A stretch of DNA of 34,537 nucleotides, taken from IMG/VR virus record IMGVR_UViG_3300035670_000762, positions 1 to 34,537 of that record. One strand, written 5' to 3'. This document shows, piece by piece, positions 7,274 through 13,578 of this stretch. The notes under the pieces were generated by a model. It was not told where the DNA came from. It saw nothing but the letters and a program-made list of their open reading frames with translations, and searched no databases. The stretch is from a virus. Numbering within the stretch: the stretch's first letter is position 1; each line of letters begins with the position of its first letter. The translations under genes were made by a program, and so were the position numbers.

Positions 7274-7689
7274 TCACCAAAGAGCAGTGGGCTGAAATAA
7301 CGGAACGTATGGGCCGCATGTTTGCGAATGAGGAGTTCGAGCTGGGAGGGCGTAGGATTTCAGTGAGCAGGGAGAGAAAGTCCGAGTCAACCACCTGCCT
7401 GGTTGTGTATATCGACGGCATGATCAGGGGATCAGCGGGGATGAAAGATAGTGAGTATTTCGACCCGCTGACAGAGAAAGTCTGGCGGAGGAAGGAAGTT
7501 AGGCTCTATAGCCGCCGCAAAGCGGCTCATATAAGAAAGGAATTTGGGGTCAGAAAAGCCAAGGAGTTTTTTGGTGATCTGGATAAAGCCACGGAGTACC
7601 TGGAGCCTGTTTTCCCAAGCGCCAAGGTCATGGTGAGTCAGTTCAAAAAAATTGACGGACTTATTTGGAAGCAACGCGAAACGGCCTAA
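7270..7689 (+). CDS. Early protein of unknown function whose 3' end forms part of a ribozyme
   Basis: This 139-residue basic protein starts at GTG 7270, with GGAGG (7258-7262) seven bases upstream, and overlaps the preceding stop. A central stretch is rich in Arg and Lys (EKVWRRKEVRLYSRRKAAHIRKEFG) and could bind nucleic acid. No family is recognised. The last codons, for KQRETA and stop, are also the upstream strand of stem II, the GAAA core and the 5' arm of stem III of hammerhead copy 2. Self-cleavage after 7698 would cut the mRNA nine bases downstream of the stop. Confidence 0.65.
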   Translation: MITKEQWAEITERMGRMFANEEFELGGRRISVSRERKSESTTCLVVYIDGMIRGSAGMKDSEYFDPLTEKVWRRKEVRLYSRRKAAHIRKEFGVRKAKEFFGDLDKATEYLEPVFPSAKVMVSQFKKIDGLIWKQRETA

Positions 7690-7732
7690 CCGGCCGTCTG
7701 CCCGATGTGGTGATCGGGTACTGATGAGCAGC
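7674..7732 (+). ncRNA. Type II hammerhead ribozyme candidate, copy 2
   Basis: GAAA is at 7678-7681. Stem III is ACGGCC (7681-7686) with GGCCGT (7692-7697), six perfect pairs, loop TAACC. The cleavage triplet GTC is at 7696-7698. Stem I is TGCCCGAT (7699-7706) with ATCGGGTA (7713-7720), eight pairs, loop GTGGTG. CTGATGAG is at 7721-7728, and stem II starts G7728-C7677 and C7729-G7676. Compared with copy 1, stem I pairs change G-C to C-G, G-U to A-U and C-G to U-A while pairing is kept. The stem III sequence and loop are largely different but still paired. Loop I, the core and the flanks ACGC/GCAGCC are conserved. Predicted cleavage is after C7698. Confidence 0.82.
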
Positions 7733-7742
7733 CACGGATCCG

Positions 7743-7771
7743 GGTTGTTCTCCACCGGAAAGGAGACAACC
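7743..7771 (+). promoter_or_regulatory. Hairpin enclosing the ribosome binding site of the next gene
   Basis: GGTTGT (7743-7748) pairs with ACAACC (7766-7771) and CTCC (7750-7753) with GGAG (7762-7765). A single T is bulged and the loop is ACCGGAAA. The AAGGAG ribosome site (7760-7765) of the gene at 7776 is partly in the loop and partly in the stem, so its translation may be restrained unless the hairpin opens. It lies directly downstream of hammerhead copy 2. Confidence 0.5.
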
Positions 7772-7775
7772 GTTT

Positions 7776-8009
7776 ATGTATGACAAAGAAAAGTTAGACC
7801 TGGGCTTGCAGCTGATTTCAATCGGCAGCTTGTGGGCCATAGCCATGACACCTCCGCAATTGCGGGTGGTTATGCGCAGTTTGGGGGATTTGATTCGCAG
7901 AGCAAAAGACTCGGGCAACCCAGCGATTGTGCGGGATGCAACTCGCGACTGGCGTAAAGCCCGCCGAGCCCTGTGTGCTTACTACAAGGAGAACCGGTAT
8001 GGACGCTGA
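7776..8009 (+). CDS. Small early protein, unknown function
   Basis: This 77-residue helical protein has a hydrophobic first half (LGLQLISIGSLWAIAMTPPQL) and a basic second half (RDATRDWRKARRALCAYYKENRYGR). The hydrophobic segment is borderline for a membrane helix. Its ribosome site AAGGAG lies in a hairpin. The gene overlaps the next by 11 bp. No family is recognised. Confidence 0.55.
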   Translation: MYDKEKLDLGLQLISIGSLWAIAMTPPQLRVVMRSLGDLIRRAKDSGNPAIVRDATRDWRKARRALCAYYKENRYGR

Positions 8010-8274
8010 ACAAATTACCCAAGCAGTGCAGGGCGTTGTGGCTCTGCGTCCGCACCAACGCCAGCGGCGCCCCGATCAAGGTAGTTCCGCATGGCGGGAT
8101 ATTGAGCGTATCAAGGAGCAACGCGCCCTGATCGTGGAGGTACAAGGGTTGCTGCCGGGGCGGGCCAGTGAGGACGAAGCCATCGCATGGCTTGATGCCA
8201 ACACGCCCAACTGGCGGCTCGGTCCAGCACCCCATGGCCGAACGGTTGTGTTGGAGGTGACCGATGGCGACTAG
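7999..8274 (+). CDS. Small early protein, unknown function
   Basis: This 91-residue protein starts at ATG 7999, preceded by AAGGAG (7986-7991); an earlier in-frame start at 7927 would lie deep inside the previous gene and has no comparable site. The sequence is mixed: a basic central part (RPHQRQRRPDQGSSAWRDIERIKEQRALIVEV) followed by an acidic helix (RASEDEAIAWLDANTP). It overlaps the gp16/GemA gene by 11 bp, consistent with the early operon. No family is recognised. Confidence 0.6.
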   Translation: MDAEQITQAVQGVVALRPHQRQRRPDQGSSAWRDIERIKEQRALIVEVQGLLPGRASEDEAIAWLDANTPNWRLGPAPHGRTVVLEVTDGD

Positions 8275-8833
8275 AGCACAACTGATCCAGTTGGCCCATG
8301 TGGCCAAGCGCGAACTGGCGCTGGATGATGACGCCTATCGGGCTGCCATCGACTCGGTGGCCAAGGGGAAAACCAGTTGCGCCCAATTGCTGGATAGGGA
8401 GCTGGAGACCCTGTTGGAATCGTTCAAAGCTGCGGGGTTTAAACGCCGTGTAAACCCGGCGAAAAAGCCCCGTTTAAGCCCGGCATCTGGGGTGCCGGTC
8501 AAGGTGGCTGAAATTACCAAGATCCGCGCCCTCTGGATCACCATGCACCAACACGGCTTTGTCCGGGATGGCAGCGAAACGGCGCTGAACAGCTATGTGC
8601 AGCGGATGACCGTCAATCTTAATGGCGGCGTGGGTGTGGCAGAGGTCGGCTGGTTGGATGAGGCTCTGGCATTCAAAGTGCTTGAAGCGCTCAAGGGGTG
8701 GCATCGTCGCTTGATGATCGATGCTCTGGTTAAGAATGAACGCCGGGTGCCAGCTAATCCGCAGACCGGGAAGCCAGCCGGGTATCAAGGCGTTCTGGAT
8801 GCGTATGAAGTGCAGCATGGGGTGAATGTATGA
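8264..8833 (+). CDS. gemA: Gp16/GemA family regulatory protein
   Basis: This 189-residue protein has the features of the Mu gp16/GemA family (DUF1018). The N-terminal helical domain begins ATRAQLIQLAHVAKRELALDDDAYRAAIDSVAKGK, and the C-terminal domain contains ITKIRALWITMHQHGFVRDGSETALNSYVQR, typical of the family. In Mu, GemA modulates host gene expression and DNA supercoiling. The linker (residues 65-80) is basic and proline-rich. The gene overlaps both neighbours. Confidence 0.88.
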   Translation: MATRAQLIQLAHVAKRELALDDDAYRAAIDSVAKGKTSCAQLLDRELETLLESFKAAGFKRRVNPAKKPRLSPASGVPVKVAEITKIRALWITMHQHGFVRDGSETALNSYVQRMTVNLNGGVGVAEVGWLDEALAFKVLEALKGWHRRLMIDALVKNERRVPANPQTGKPAGYQGVLDAYEVQHGVNV

Positions 8834-9294
8834 AGTTAGGACGTTGCCCCATTTGTCATGGGCAGATCCACCTGGAGGCATTGGTGCAGGATGAGGCGGG
8901 CCGTCAACTGATGGCCTCGCTGGTACCGCTGACGATCGAACATGGCACTGCCCTTGTGGGCTATATCGGCTTGTTTCGCTCCCACAACCGCGACCTGGCC
9001 AATGACCGGGCGTTGCGGTTGATGCGAGAGGTGCTGGAGTTGGGCGGGGCTGAGATTGCCCCCGCCTTGGCGGAGGTGGTTGAAGCCATGCGCAGCAAGG
9101 CGCAACAAAACCCTGCCGTGTGGAAGCCGCTGTCGAATCACAACTACCTGAAACGAGTGATAGAGGGCATGGCGCCGCAACAAAACAACCCCGCAGTGCA
9201 ACAACCAGGGCCGATCATGCAACAGCCAGCTCGAATGACGAGCAAAACAGCAGGCGGCATGATGGCGCTCGAAGCGCTCAAAGGAGGTCACTGA
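8830..9294 (+). CDS. Conserved phage early protein with an N-terminal Cys pair
   Basis: This 154-residue protein begins MKLGRCPICHGQIHLEAL, a CxxC plus His arrangement that could bind zinc. A helical stretch follows (GYIGLFRSHNRDLANDRALRLMREVLELGG), then WKPLSNHNYLKRVIEGM and a Gln/Pro-rich tail. This order, with a zinc-like N terminus, a LF-R segment and a WKPL-NHNYLK motif, is one I associate with phage early proteins of unknown role, possibly linked to replication. The gene overlaps GemA and the next gene. Confidence 0.65.
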   Translation: MKLGRCPICHGQIHLEALVQDEAGRQLMASLVPLTIEHGTALVGYIGLFRSHNRDLANDRALRLMREVLELGGAEIAPALAEVVEAMRSKAQQNPAVWKPLSNHNYLKRVIEGMAPQQNNPAVQQPGPIMQQPARMTSKTAGGMMALEALKGGH

Positions 9295-9680
9295 TGGCGA
9301 ACGGACACCATGAGCAGTGGTTTATGGCTGAGTTGGCCACTGGTCTGCAGAGGCTGATTAGCCTGTCACTGCAGGGGACTCCAGCGATGGAGACTATTCA
9401 GCTGACCGCCGCCAGTTGGGCTGAGACGCTGTGGGCGGCCCCGATAGGTTGGGATCAGTCGTTGGATAGTCAGCGCATTGCGTCGGCGTTCGTCCGCATG
9501 ATGCGAGATGTTGACCGCTGGCCAGCGCCTAAGCACTTGCTGCACTACCTGCCATCGCGGCCGCAGCCGGTGAACCCACTGTTGACTGCGCCGCAGATCA
9601 GTGAGGAGCAACGGCAGCGCAATCTGAGTCACTTGGAGGGAATAGTGGCCATGTTTAAACGAGGAGACCGCAATGGATAA
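9294..9680 (+). CDS. Early protein of unknown function upstream of mor
   Basis: This 128-residue protein starts at ATG 9294, which overlaps the preceding stop as TGATG and follows AAGGAGG (9281-9287). It is mainly helical with several Trp residues and a short RWPAPKHLLHYLPSRP segment, a pattern seen in phage proteins of unknown role in this position. The C terminus is basic and overlaps the mor start by 8 bp. Confidence 0.6.
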   Translation: MANGHHEQWFMAELATGLQRLISLSLQGTPAMETIQLTAASWAETLWAAPIGWDQSLDSQRIASAFVRMMRDVDRWPAPKHLLHYLPSRPQPVNPLLTAPQISEEQRQRNLSHLEGIVAMFKRGDRNG

Positions 9681-10092
9681 TCTGGACCTGTTCGCCGATG
9701 ACCATGAGGCGTTGGGGCAGTTGGTTGACCGGATGGACTTGATCCCAATCGATGAGCTCAAGGCTAAATGGCCGCAATCTCTCGCGGATCTGGCGGATGT
9801 GATGGCGAGCGAATTGAAACGAGAAGGGGTGGCAGAGCCAGGTGCTAAATCCCGTAAGCTGGCTATGGTACTGGCTCATTATCTAGGTGGTCGGGCGTAC
9901 TACATCCCAACCGGTGAAAAGCTCAAGGCCGCGTTGCGTGACCTTGAGATCTTTGAGCGTTGGTACCAGAACGAGCCGATGGATAGCATTGCCACCCACT
10001 ATAAGCTGAGCCATCCGCAGCTTTACGTCATCATCTCCGAGCAGCGCAAGCTGCACAGGAAACGGCACCAACCGGATATGTTCGATTCATGA
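9673..10092 (+). CDS. mor: Mor/C-type transcription activator
   Basis: This 139-residue protein matches the Mor transcription activator family. An N-terminal dimerisation region (LADLADVMASELKREGVAEPGAKSRKLA) is followed by GGRAYYIPTGEKLKAALRDLEIFERW and a C-terminal HTH (PMDSIATHYKLSHPQLYVIISEQRK). In Mu, Mor activates the middle promoter and the related C protein activates late promoters. Only one such gene is present here, so it may do both jobs. It is the last gene before a strong terminator, and three matching promoter elements lie downstream, ahead of the late blocks. GAGGAGA precedes the ATG. Confidence 0.88.
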   Translation: MDNLDLFADDHEALGQLVDRMDLIPIDELKAKWPQSLADLADVMASELKREGVAEPGAKSRKLAMVLAHYLGGRAYYIPTGEKLKAALRDLEIFERWYQNEPMDSIATHYKLSHPQLYVIISEQRKLHRKRHQPDMFDS

Positions 10093-10121
10093 CCCCGCTT
10101 CGGCGGGGTTTCTCTTTTTTT
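10092..10121 (+). terminator. Rho-independent terminator of the early operon
   Basis: ACCCCGC (10092-10098), a TTCG tetraloop and GCGGGGT (10103-10109) are followed by a T-rich tract with seven consecutive T. This is a strong intrinsic terminator starting right after the mor stop, so early transcription should end here and the late genes need their own promoters. Confidence 0.92.
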
Positions 10122-10177
10122 GAGCTTCAAATGTTGCCATCATAAGGGAAGGGATAAATTCATATGGAGATGCGGAA

Positions 10178-10579
10178 ATGGCTAAATGGAACCTCGCTTT
10201 GATTTTATTGTTCCCCGTGTTGTTGGGGACCGTTTCAGCTAAAACCATCTATAAATGTGGTGGCACATACCAAGACTTACCTTGTAAAGGCGAGGTGAAA
10301 GGTGAAGTCGTTCAGCATGTTGATGCCACCATATCAGCAGAAAGGAAAAAACAAATCCAACTTGAGCAGGCCGAGCTTTCTGCAAATGCCCGCATCTTCG
10401 ATGCCATTGTTGCCCGGCAAATCGTGAGAGGGATGACCGCTAGTCAAGTGATCCGATCTTGGGGCAAACCTAACGAAATTAATCAGTCTTCTGGAGGCGA
10501 CCAGTGGGTGTACAACAGAGGCGGTTCTAAGATGCAGTTTGTTTACCTTTCAAATGGTATAGTCACCGGATGGAATTGA
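10178..10579 (+). CDS. Secreted DUF4124/SmpA-OmlA-like protein (probable moron)
   Basis: The 133-residue product has a signal peptide (KWNLALILLFPVLLGTVSA, likely cleaved near residue 22). A DUF4124-like segment follows (KTIYKCGGTYQDLPCKGE) with two cysteines that could form a disulphide. The C-terminal part has the SmpA/OmlA-like pattern GMTASQVIRSWGKPNEINQ ... QWVYNRG ... FVYLSNGIVTGW. The mature protein should act in the periplasm or cell envelope. There is no lipobox Cys at the cleavage site. It sits alone between two strong terminators, separate from early and late operons, and looks AT-richer than its neighbours. This suggests an accessory lysogeny gene altering the host envelope. The ribosome site is GGAGA at 10166-10170. 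Confidence 0.75.
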   Translation: MAKWNLALILLFPVLLGTVSAKTIYKCGGTYQDLPCKGEVKGEVVQHVDATISAERKKQIQLEQAELSANARIFDAIVARQIVRGMTASQVIRSWGKPNEINQSSGGDQWVYNRGGSKMQFVYLSNGIVTGWN

Positions 10580-10583
10580 ATAC

Positions 10584-10610
10584 AACCCCGCCGTCGAGCG
10601 GGGTTTTTCT
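10584..10610 (+). terminator. Rho-independent terminator after the moron gene
   Basis: AACCCCGC (10584-10591), loop CGTCGA and GCGGGGTT (10598-10605) are followed by TTTCT. The 3' half of this terminator plus the following activator box is repeated almost exactly at 22968-23002, so terminator and promoter form a repeated unit. Confidence 0.9.
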
Positions 10611-10612
10611 TA

Positions 10613-10657
10613 TGTAATACACAATAAACCCGCCTCAATCGCCCCCCTCGATACGCT
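10613..10657 (+). promoter_or_regulatory. Late promoter 1 (lysis/packaging block), Mor/C-type
   Basis: TGTAATACACAATAAACCCG at 10613-10632 is the first of three identical 20-bp boxes. Exactly 19 bp later is TACGCT (10652-10657), a -10-like hexamer. No good -35 is present, as expected where an activator replaces it. The box would span about -51 to -32, where Mor and C bind in Mu. A start near 10664 would leave a leader of about 26 nt with GGAGGG before the lysozyme gene. Confidence 0.72.
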
Positions 10658-10689
10658 ATCAGCACAGCATATCGAGCCGGAGGGCGAGC

Positions 10690-11253
10690 ATGTATAACAC
10701 TGCATTTTTATGGTTGATGATGGCCGAAGGGGGCGAAGTCAATCATGCCGCTGACAAGGGAGGCCACACCAAGTTCGGCATCGCAGATGCCGCTGATGGA
10801 AAAAAAGATGGTCTTGCTGATCTGGACCGCAATGGTTCCGGTGATGTGCCAATCGCCAGCTTGACCCGCGAGCAGGCCAGTCAATTCTATTTTGACCACT
10901 ACTGGCTGCCGTCCCGGTGCCAGCAGGTGGGCCGTATCCATGCTCCATTGGCAGTAGCGCTGTTTGATACGGCTGTCCATAGTGGACCAGGTCGGGCCAT
11001 TAAACTGTTGCAGATGGCGTTGGGGGTAACAGTCGATGGTGACCTGGGGCCGAAAACCCTAGAGTCCGTTGCCGATCGTGCGCGTATCAACAGCGGCCAT
11101 CCATTACTGTTGGCGTTCCTGGAGCAACGCTCCCGCTTCCTGTTGGGTATCGTCAAAGATGACGCCAGTCAATGGACCTTCGCCGCCGGTTGGCAGGCGC
11201 GCCTGTTGCGCTTGCAGTCATTCCTGCTGACTCACTCCGGCGCGTGGGAGTGA
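10690..11253 (+). CDS. Endolysin, glycoside hydrolase family 108 with peptidoglycan-binding domain
   Basis: This 187-residue lysozyme-like enzyme resembles GH108. The N-terminal motif AEGGEVNHAADKGGHTKFGIAD contains the family EGG signature, with Glu13 as the likely catalytic residue. The C-terminal half (LLQMALGVTVDGDLGPKTLESV) is a typical PG_binding_3 domain. The enzyme cleaves cell-wall glycan at lysis. No signal sequence or membrane anchor is seen, so it probably depends on a holin. GGAGGG precedes the ATG. It is the first gene after late promoter 1. Confidence 0.92.
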   Translation: MYNTAFLWLMMAEGGEVNHAADKGGHTKFGIADAADGKKDGLADLDRNGSGDVPIASLTREQASQFYFDHYWLPSRCQQVGRIHAPLAVALFDTAVHSGPGRAIKLLQMALGVTVDGDLGPKTLESVADRARINSGHPLLLAFLEQRSRFLLGIVKDDASQWTFAAGWQARLLRLQSFLLTHSGAWE

Positions 11254-11258
11254 ATCAG

Positions 11259-11567
11259 ATGGCCACTCAACGTCACACCTCATCCCGCCAACATACTGGC
11301 GATCCACAAGCTCCAACTCGCTACGGTATTCCAGAGCTGCGCAATCCGCGTTACTTGGCCATCTTTCGTGCTGGGCAAGAAGCTCGGGTGAAGGCGGATC
11401 AATTCGGCGTAGCCGCCCCGGACGCCGTGCCGTTGTACTCACATAACGCTACCTACCAAGCGCTGTTTACCAAAGGCTGGGAGTCGTTGTCAGAGGTTGA
11501 TCTGATGCGCCTTCGAGCCCGGCGGGCGGAGCGTGATAAACGGGGGGCTACATCATGTTGCCATTGA
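11259..11567 (+). CDS. Small late protein; weak resemblance to ribosome modulation factor
   Basis: This 102-residue protein starts at ATG 11259, a few bases after the endolysin stop; an earlier in-frame codon at 11172 would overlap that gene widely. The central part (YLAIFRAGQEARVKADQFG ... VPLYSHNATYQALFTKGWESL) loosely recalls the G-x2-A ... PY ... GW arrangement of Rmf-like proteins. The match is weak and I do not assign that function. It overlaps the holin gene by 13 bp. Confidence 0.5.
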   Translation: MATQRHTSSRQHTGDPQAPTRYGIPELRNPRYLAIFRAGQEARVKADQFGVAAPDAVPLYSHNATYQALFTKGWESLSEVDLMRLRARRAERDKRGATSCCH

Positions 11568-12148
11568 TCCCCATCCTGGCCTCTATGGCTGTTCAGCAGG
11601 GGCCTGCTCTGATCCGGGGTGTCGCGTCGATGTTCGGCGGCTCAGATACTGCCACTCAGGTGGCTGATATGGTCGAAGCTGTCGGCAAGGCCGGATTGCC
11701 ACAAGGAGACCAGGTGAATCTTTTGGCCGCTCAGTTGGCGACCATGCCAGCCGAGGCTCAGGTCGAGCTGACAAAACTCAAGGTCGCACTGGAACAAGAG
11801 ATCACGCGGCGCCAGGAGTTGGCATTTGCCGACAAACAAGCCGAGCAGTCGCAGACCCAGGAGACCATTCGTCAGGGCGATAACTCAGCCGATGCCTACG
11901 TTCGGCAGACTCGCCCGCTGATGGCCCGTCAATCGTGGCAGATGACGGCCATTTACGTCATGACGTTCAGCCTGTTGAGCGCTTGGGGTCGTGGTACCGG
12001 CCCGGACTTTGACATCGTGCTGATGTTGATGACTCCGGCGCTGGCCTATCTCGGCCTGCGCACCCTGGATGGTTGGGCTCCCTATTCCAAGGCCAGTGGC
12101 GACAAAGTCGCTGGTGCCATTACTGCACTGTTGCCGGGGAAAAAATGA
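11555..12148 (+). CDS. Holin-like membrane protein (3TM-type)
   Basis: In this 197-residue protein an amphipathic N-terminal region and a long charged helix (TKLKVALEQEITRRQELAFADKQAEQ) precede a conserved VRQTRPLMARQSWQ motif and two hydrophobic segments (MTAIYVMTFSLLSAWG; FDIVLMLMTPALAYLGLRTLDGW). The RQTRP motif followed by membrane helices is typical of the phage Holin_3TM family. Position next to the endolysin supports a pore-forming role at lysis. Its stop overlaps the next start (ATGA). Confidence 0.75.
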   Translation: MLPLIPILASMAVQQGPALIRGVASMFGGSDTATQVADMVEAVGKAGLPQGDQVNLLAAQLATMPAEAQVELTKLKVALEQEITRRQELAFADKQAEQSQTQETIRQGDNSADAYVRQTRPLMARQSWQMTAIYVMTFSLLSAWGRGTGPDFDIVLMLMTPALAYLGLRTLDGWAPYSKASGDKVAGAITALLPGKK

Positions 12149-12387
12149 CAGACATCCTCGATAGAGCTGCCGAACTGGAGCAGATGACTCGCGATCTGGC
12201 GCTGCAGGGCTGTGTGCAGCGCAGTTATGAAGCACCGGATGAAGATGAGATGGGGCGCTACTGCCTGGATTGCGGAGTGACCATCCCTGATGAACGGATT
12301 ATCCAGGTGCCGCATGCAGTTCGGTGTGTGGAGTGCCAAGAGATCCACGAAAAGAAGGAGTCCATTCGTGTGGGCAGACATCGTTAA
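12145..12387 (+). CDS. TraR/DksA-type zinc-finger protein
   Basis: The 80-residue product has the four-cysteine finger C-x2-C-x17-C-x2-C (YCLDCGVTIPDERIIQV ... RCVEC), the signature of TraR/DksA family proteins, after an N-terminal helix (RAAELEQMTRDLALQG). TraR-like proteins bind RNA polymerase through the secondary channel and mimic DksA/ppGpp effects. A homologue sits in the same place between lysis and packaging genes in many Mu- and P2-like phages. ATG 12145 overlaps the previous stop. Confidence 0.85.
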   Translation: MTDILDRAAELEQMTRDLALQGCVQRSYEAPDEDEMGRYCLDCGVTIPDERIIQVPHAVRCVECQEIHEKKESIRVGRHR

Positions 12388-12706
12388 AACCTATTGGCCA
12401 ATCGTTGTAGTGCTGGTGTCTCTGGCCTCGTTGGTGGTGCAGACGCTGTTGGCAAAGACATATGCCAAACGCGAGTCCGTTGCCGCCTTGGAGGGACGCA
12501 TTGCCGAGACATCCAATTCACTGGTGGTACGCATCACCATGGTAGAGCAGAAGATTGCCGACCTGCCCAGCGAGCGTGACCTGCACAAGCTGCAGCTGGA
12601 TATATCCGATCTACGCGGTGAGTTACGCGCTGTCAGGCCGGAGTTGGCTCAGTTGCGGCGGCTGAGTGATTTGTTGTTGGAAAACGAAATCAAGGAGAAA
12701 GCATGA
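12368..12706 (+). CDS. DUF2730 family membrane-anchored protein
   Basis: This 112-residue protein starts at GTG 12368, seven bases after AAGGAG (12355-12360). One N-terminal membrane helix (YWPIVVVLVSLASLVVQTLLA) is followed by a long coiled coil (VAALEGRIAETSNSLVVRITMVEQKIADLPSERDLHKLQLDISDLRGELRAV). This matches DUF2730, the Mu gp25 type. The shape, one membrane anchor plus a periplasmic-length coiled coil, also resembles an inner-membrane spanin. No separate spanin pair is visible nearby, so a lysis role is possible but unproven. Confidence 0.75.
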   Translation: MWADIVKTYWPIVVVLVSLASLVVQTLLAKTYAKRESVAALEGRIAETSNSLVVRITMVEQKIADLPSERDLHKLQLDISDLRGELRAVRPELAQLRRLSDLLLENEIKEKA

Positions 12707-12996
12707 GCATGATGGAGTTACTCGATGCTGACCGGCGCCTGGTGATATTACGGTCACTGGTGGACGTTGGGGGGGAGGCCAATGAGTCGATCCTCAATGA
12801 CTGCCTGGACGCTTATGGCCACCGCATCAGTCGTGACCAAGTGCGCACCCATATCAATTGGTTGGCAGAGCAAGGGCTGGTCACTGTTGAAATGGTGGGC
12901 AGTTACATGGTGGCCAGCCTGACCGGACGAGGGCAGGACGCTGCCGAAGGGCGTGCCACTGTGCCTGGTGTTAAAAAGCCTCGGGCGCGGGGGTGA
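12703..12996 (+). CDS. Mu gp26-like protein (VpaChn25_0724 family)
   Basis: This 97-residue protein resembles a compact winged helix (RRLVILRSLVDVGGEANESILNDCLDAYGHRISRDQVRTHINWLAEQGLVTVE). It fits the small phage family found between DUF2730 and DUF3486 genes in Mu-like phages, where Mu has gp26. Its function is unknown; DNA binding near packaging is a guess. It overlaps the preceding gene by 4 bp. Confidence 0.75.
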   Translation: MSMMELLDADRRLVILRSLVDVGGEANESILNDCLDAYGHRISRDQVRTHINWLAEQGLVTVEMVGSYMVASLTGRGQDAAEGRATVPGVKKPRARG

Positions 12997-12999
12997 TGC

Positions 13000-13578
13000 A
13001 TGGCCGATGAACGCCCTACTCGTGGCCGCTCCAGCAAGGTTGATCTGCTGCCGGAGAATATCCGCAATCAACTGCACGCGATGCTGCGCGAGAAGTCGAT
13101 TACCCAGCAGGAGATCCTGGACTCCATCAATGACCTGATTGGTGAAGAAGGATTACCAGACGATCTCAAGCTCTCCCGTTCTGGACTGAACCGTTACGCC
13201 ACGCAAGTGGAACAGGTTGGCGCTAGTCTTCGCCAGATGCGTGAGGCCACCGCCGCCTTGACTGCGCAACTGGGTGATAAGCCGACGGGCGAGGTGACCA
13301 AGCTCATTCTGGAAATGGGGCGCGGCCAGCTGTTCAAGCTGTTTATGGCTCAGGCCAATGACCCTGATGCCGAAGTGGATGTGGGCATGCTCAAAGAGGC
13401 CATGCTTGCCGCCCAGCGTCTGGAATCCACAGCGATGCAAAGCCATAAGCGGGAGAAAGAGATCCGCCAGGCGTTTGCTGAGGAGGTAGCAGCCAAGACC
13501 GAGCAGATTGTTACCCAGGCAGGCTTGACCAAAGACACCGCCGCGCAGATCCGGCGCGAGATATTGGGGATCGCATGA
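13000..13578 (+). CDS. DUF3486 family protein, likely small terminase subunit (Mu gp27)
   Basis: This 192-residue protein has an N-terminal HTH-like region (KVDLLPENIRNQLHAMLREKSITQQEILDSINDLI ... LSRSGLNRYA) and a long helical C-terminal part, matching DUF3486. Genetic position, directly before the large terminase and overlapping it, supports the small terminase role proposed for Mu gp27: recognising phage DNA for headful packaging. Confidence 0.85.
   Translation: MADERPTRGRSSKVDLLPENIRNQLHAMLREKSITQQEILDSINDLIGEEGLPDDLKLSRSGLNRYATQVEQVGASLRQMREATAALTAQLGDKPTGEVTKLILEMGRGQLFKLFMAQANDPDAEVDVGMLKEAMLAAQRLESTAMQSHKREKEIRQAFAEEVAAKTEQIVTQAGLTKDTAAQIRREILGIA

Noticed and set aside
7927-7998. Upstream in-frame extension of the gene at 7999
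   Set aside because: It has no ribosome site and would overlap the previous gene by more than 80 bp; ATG 7999 has AAGGAG at good spacing.
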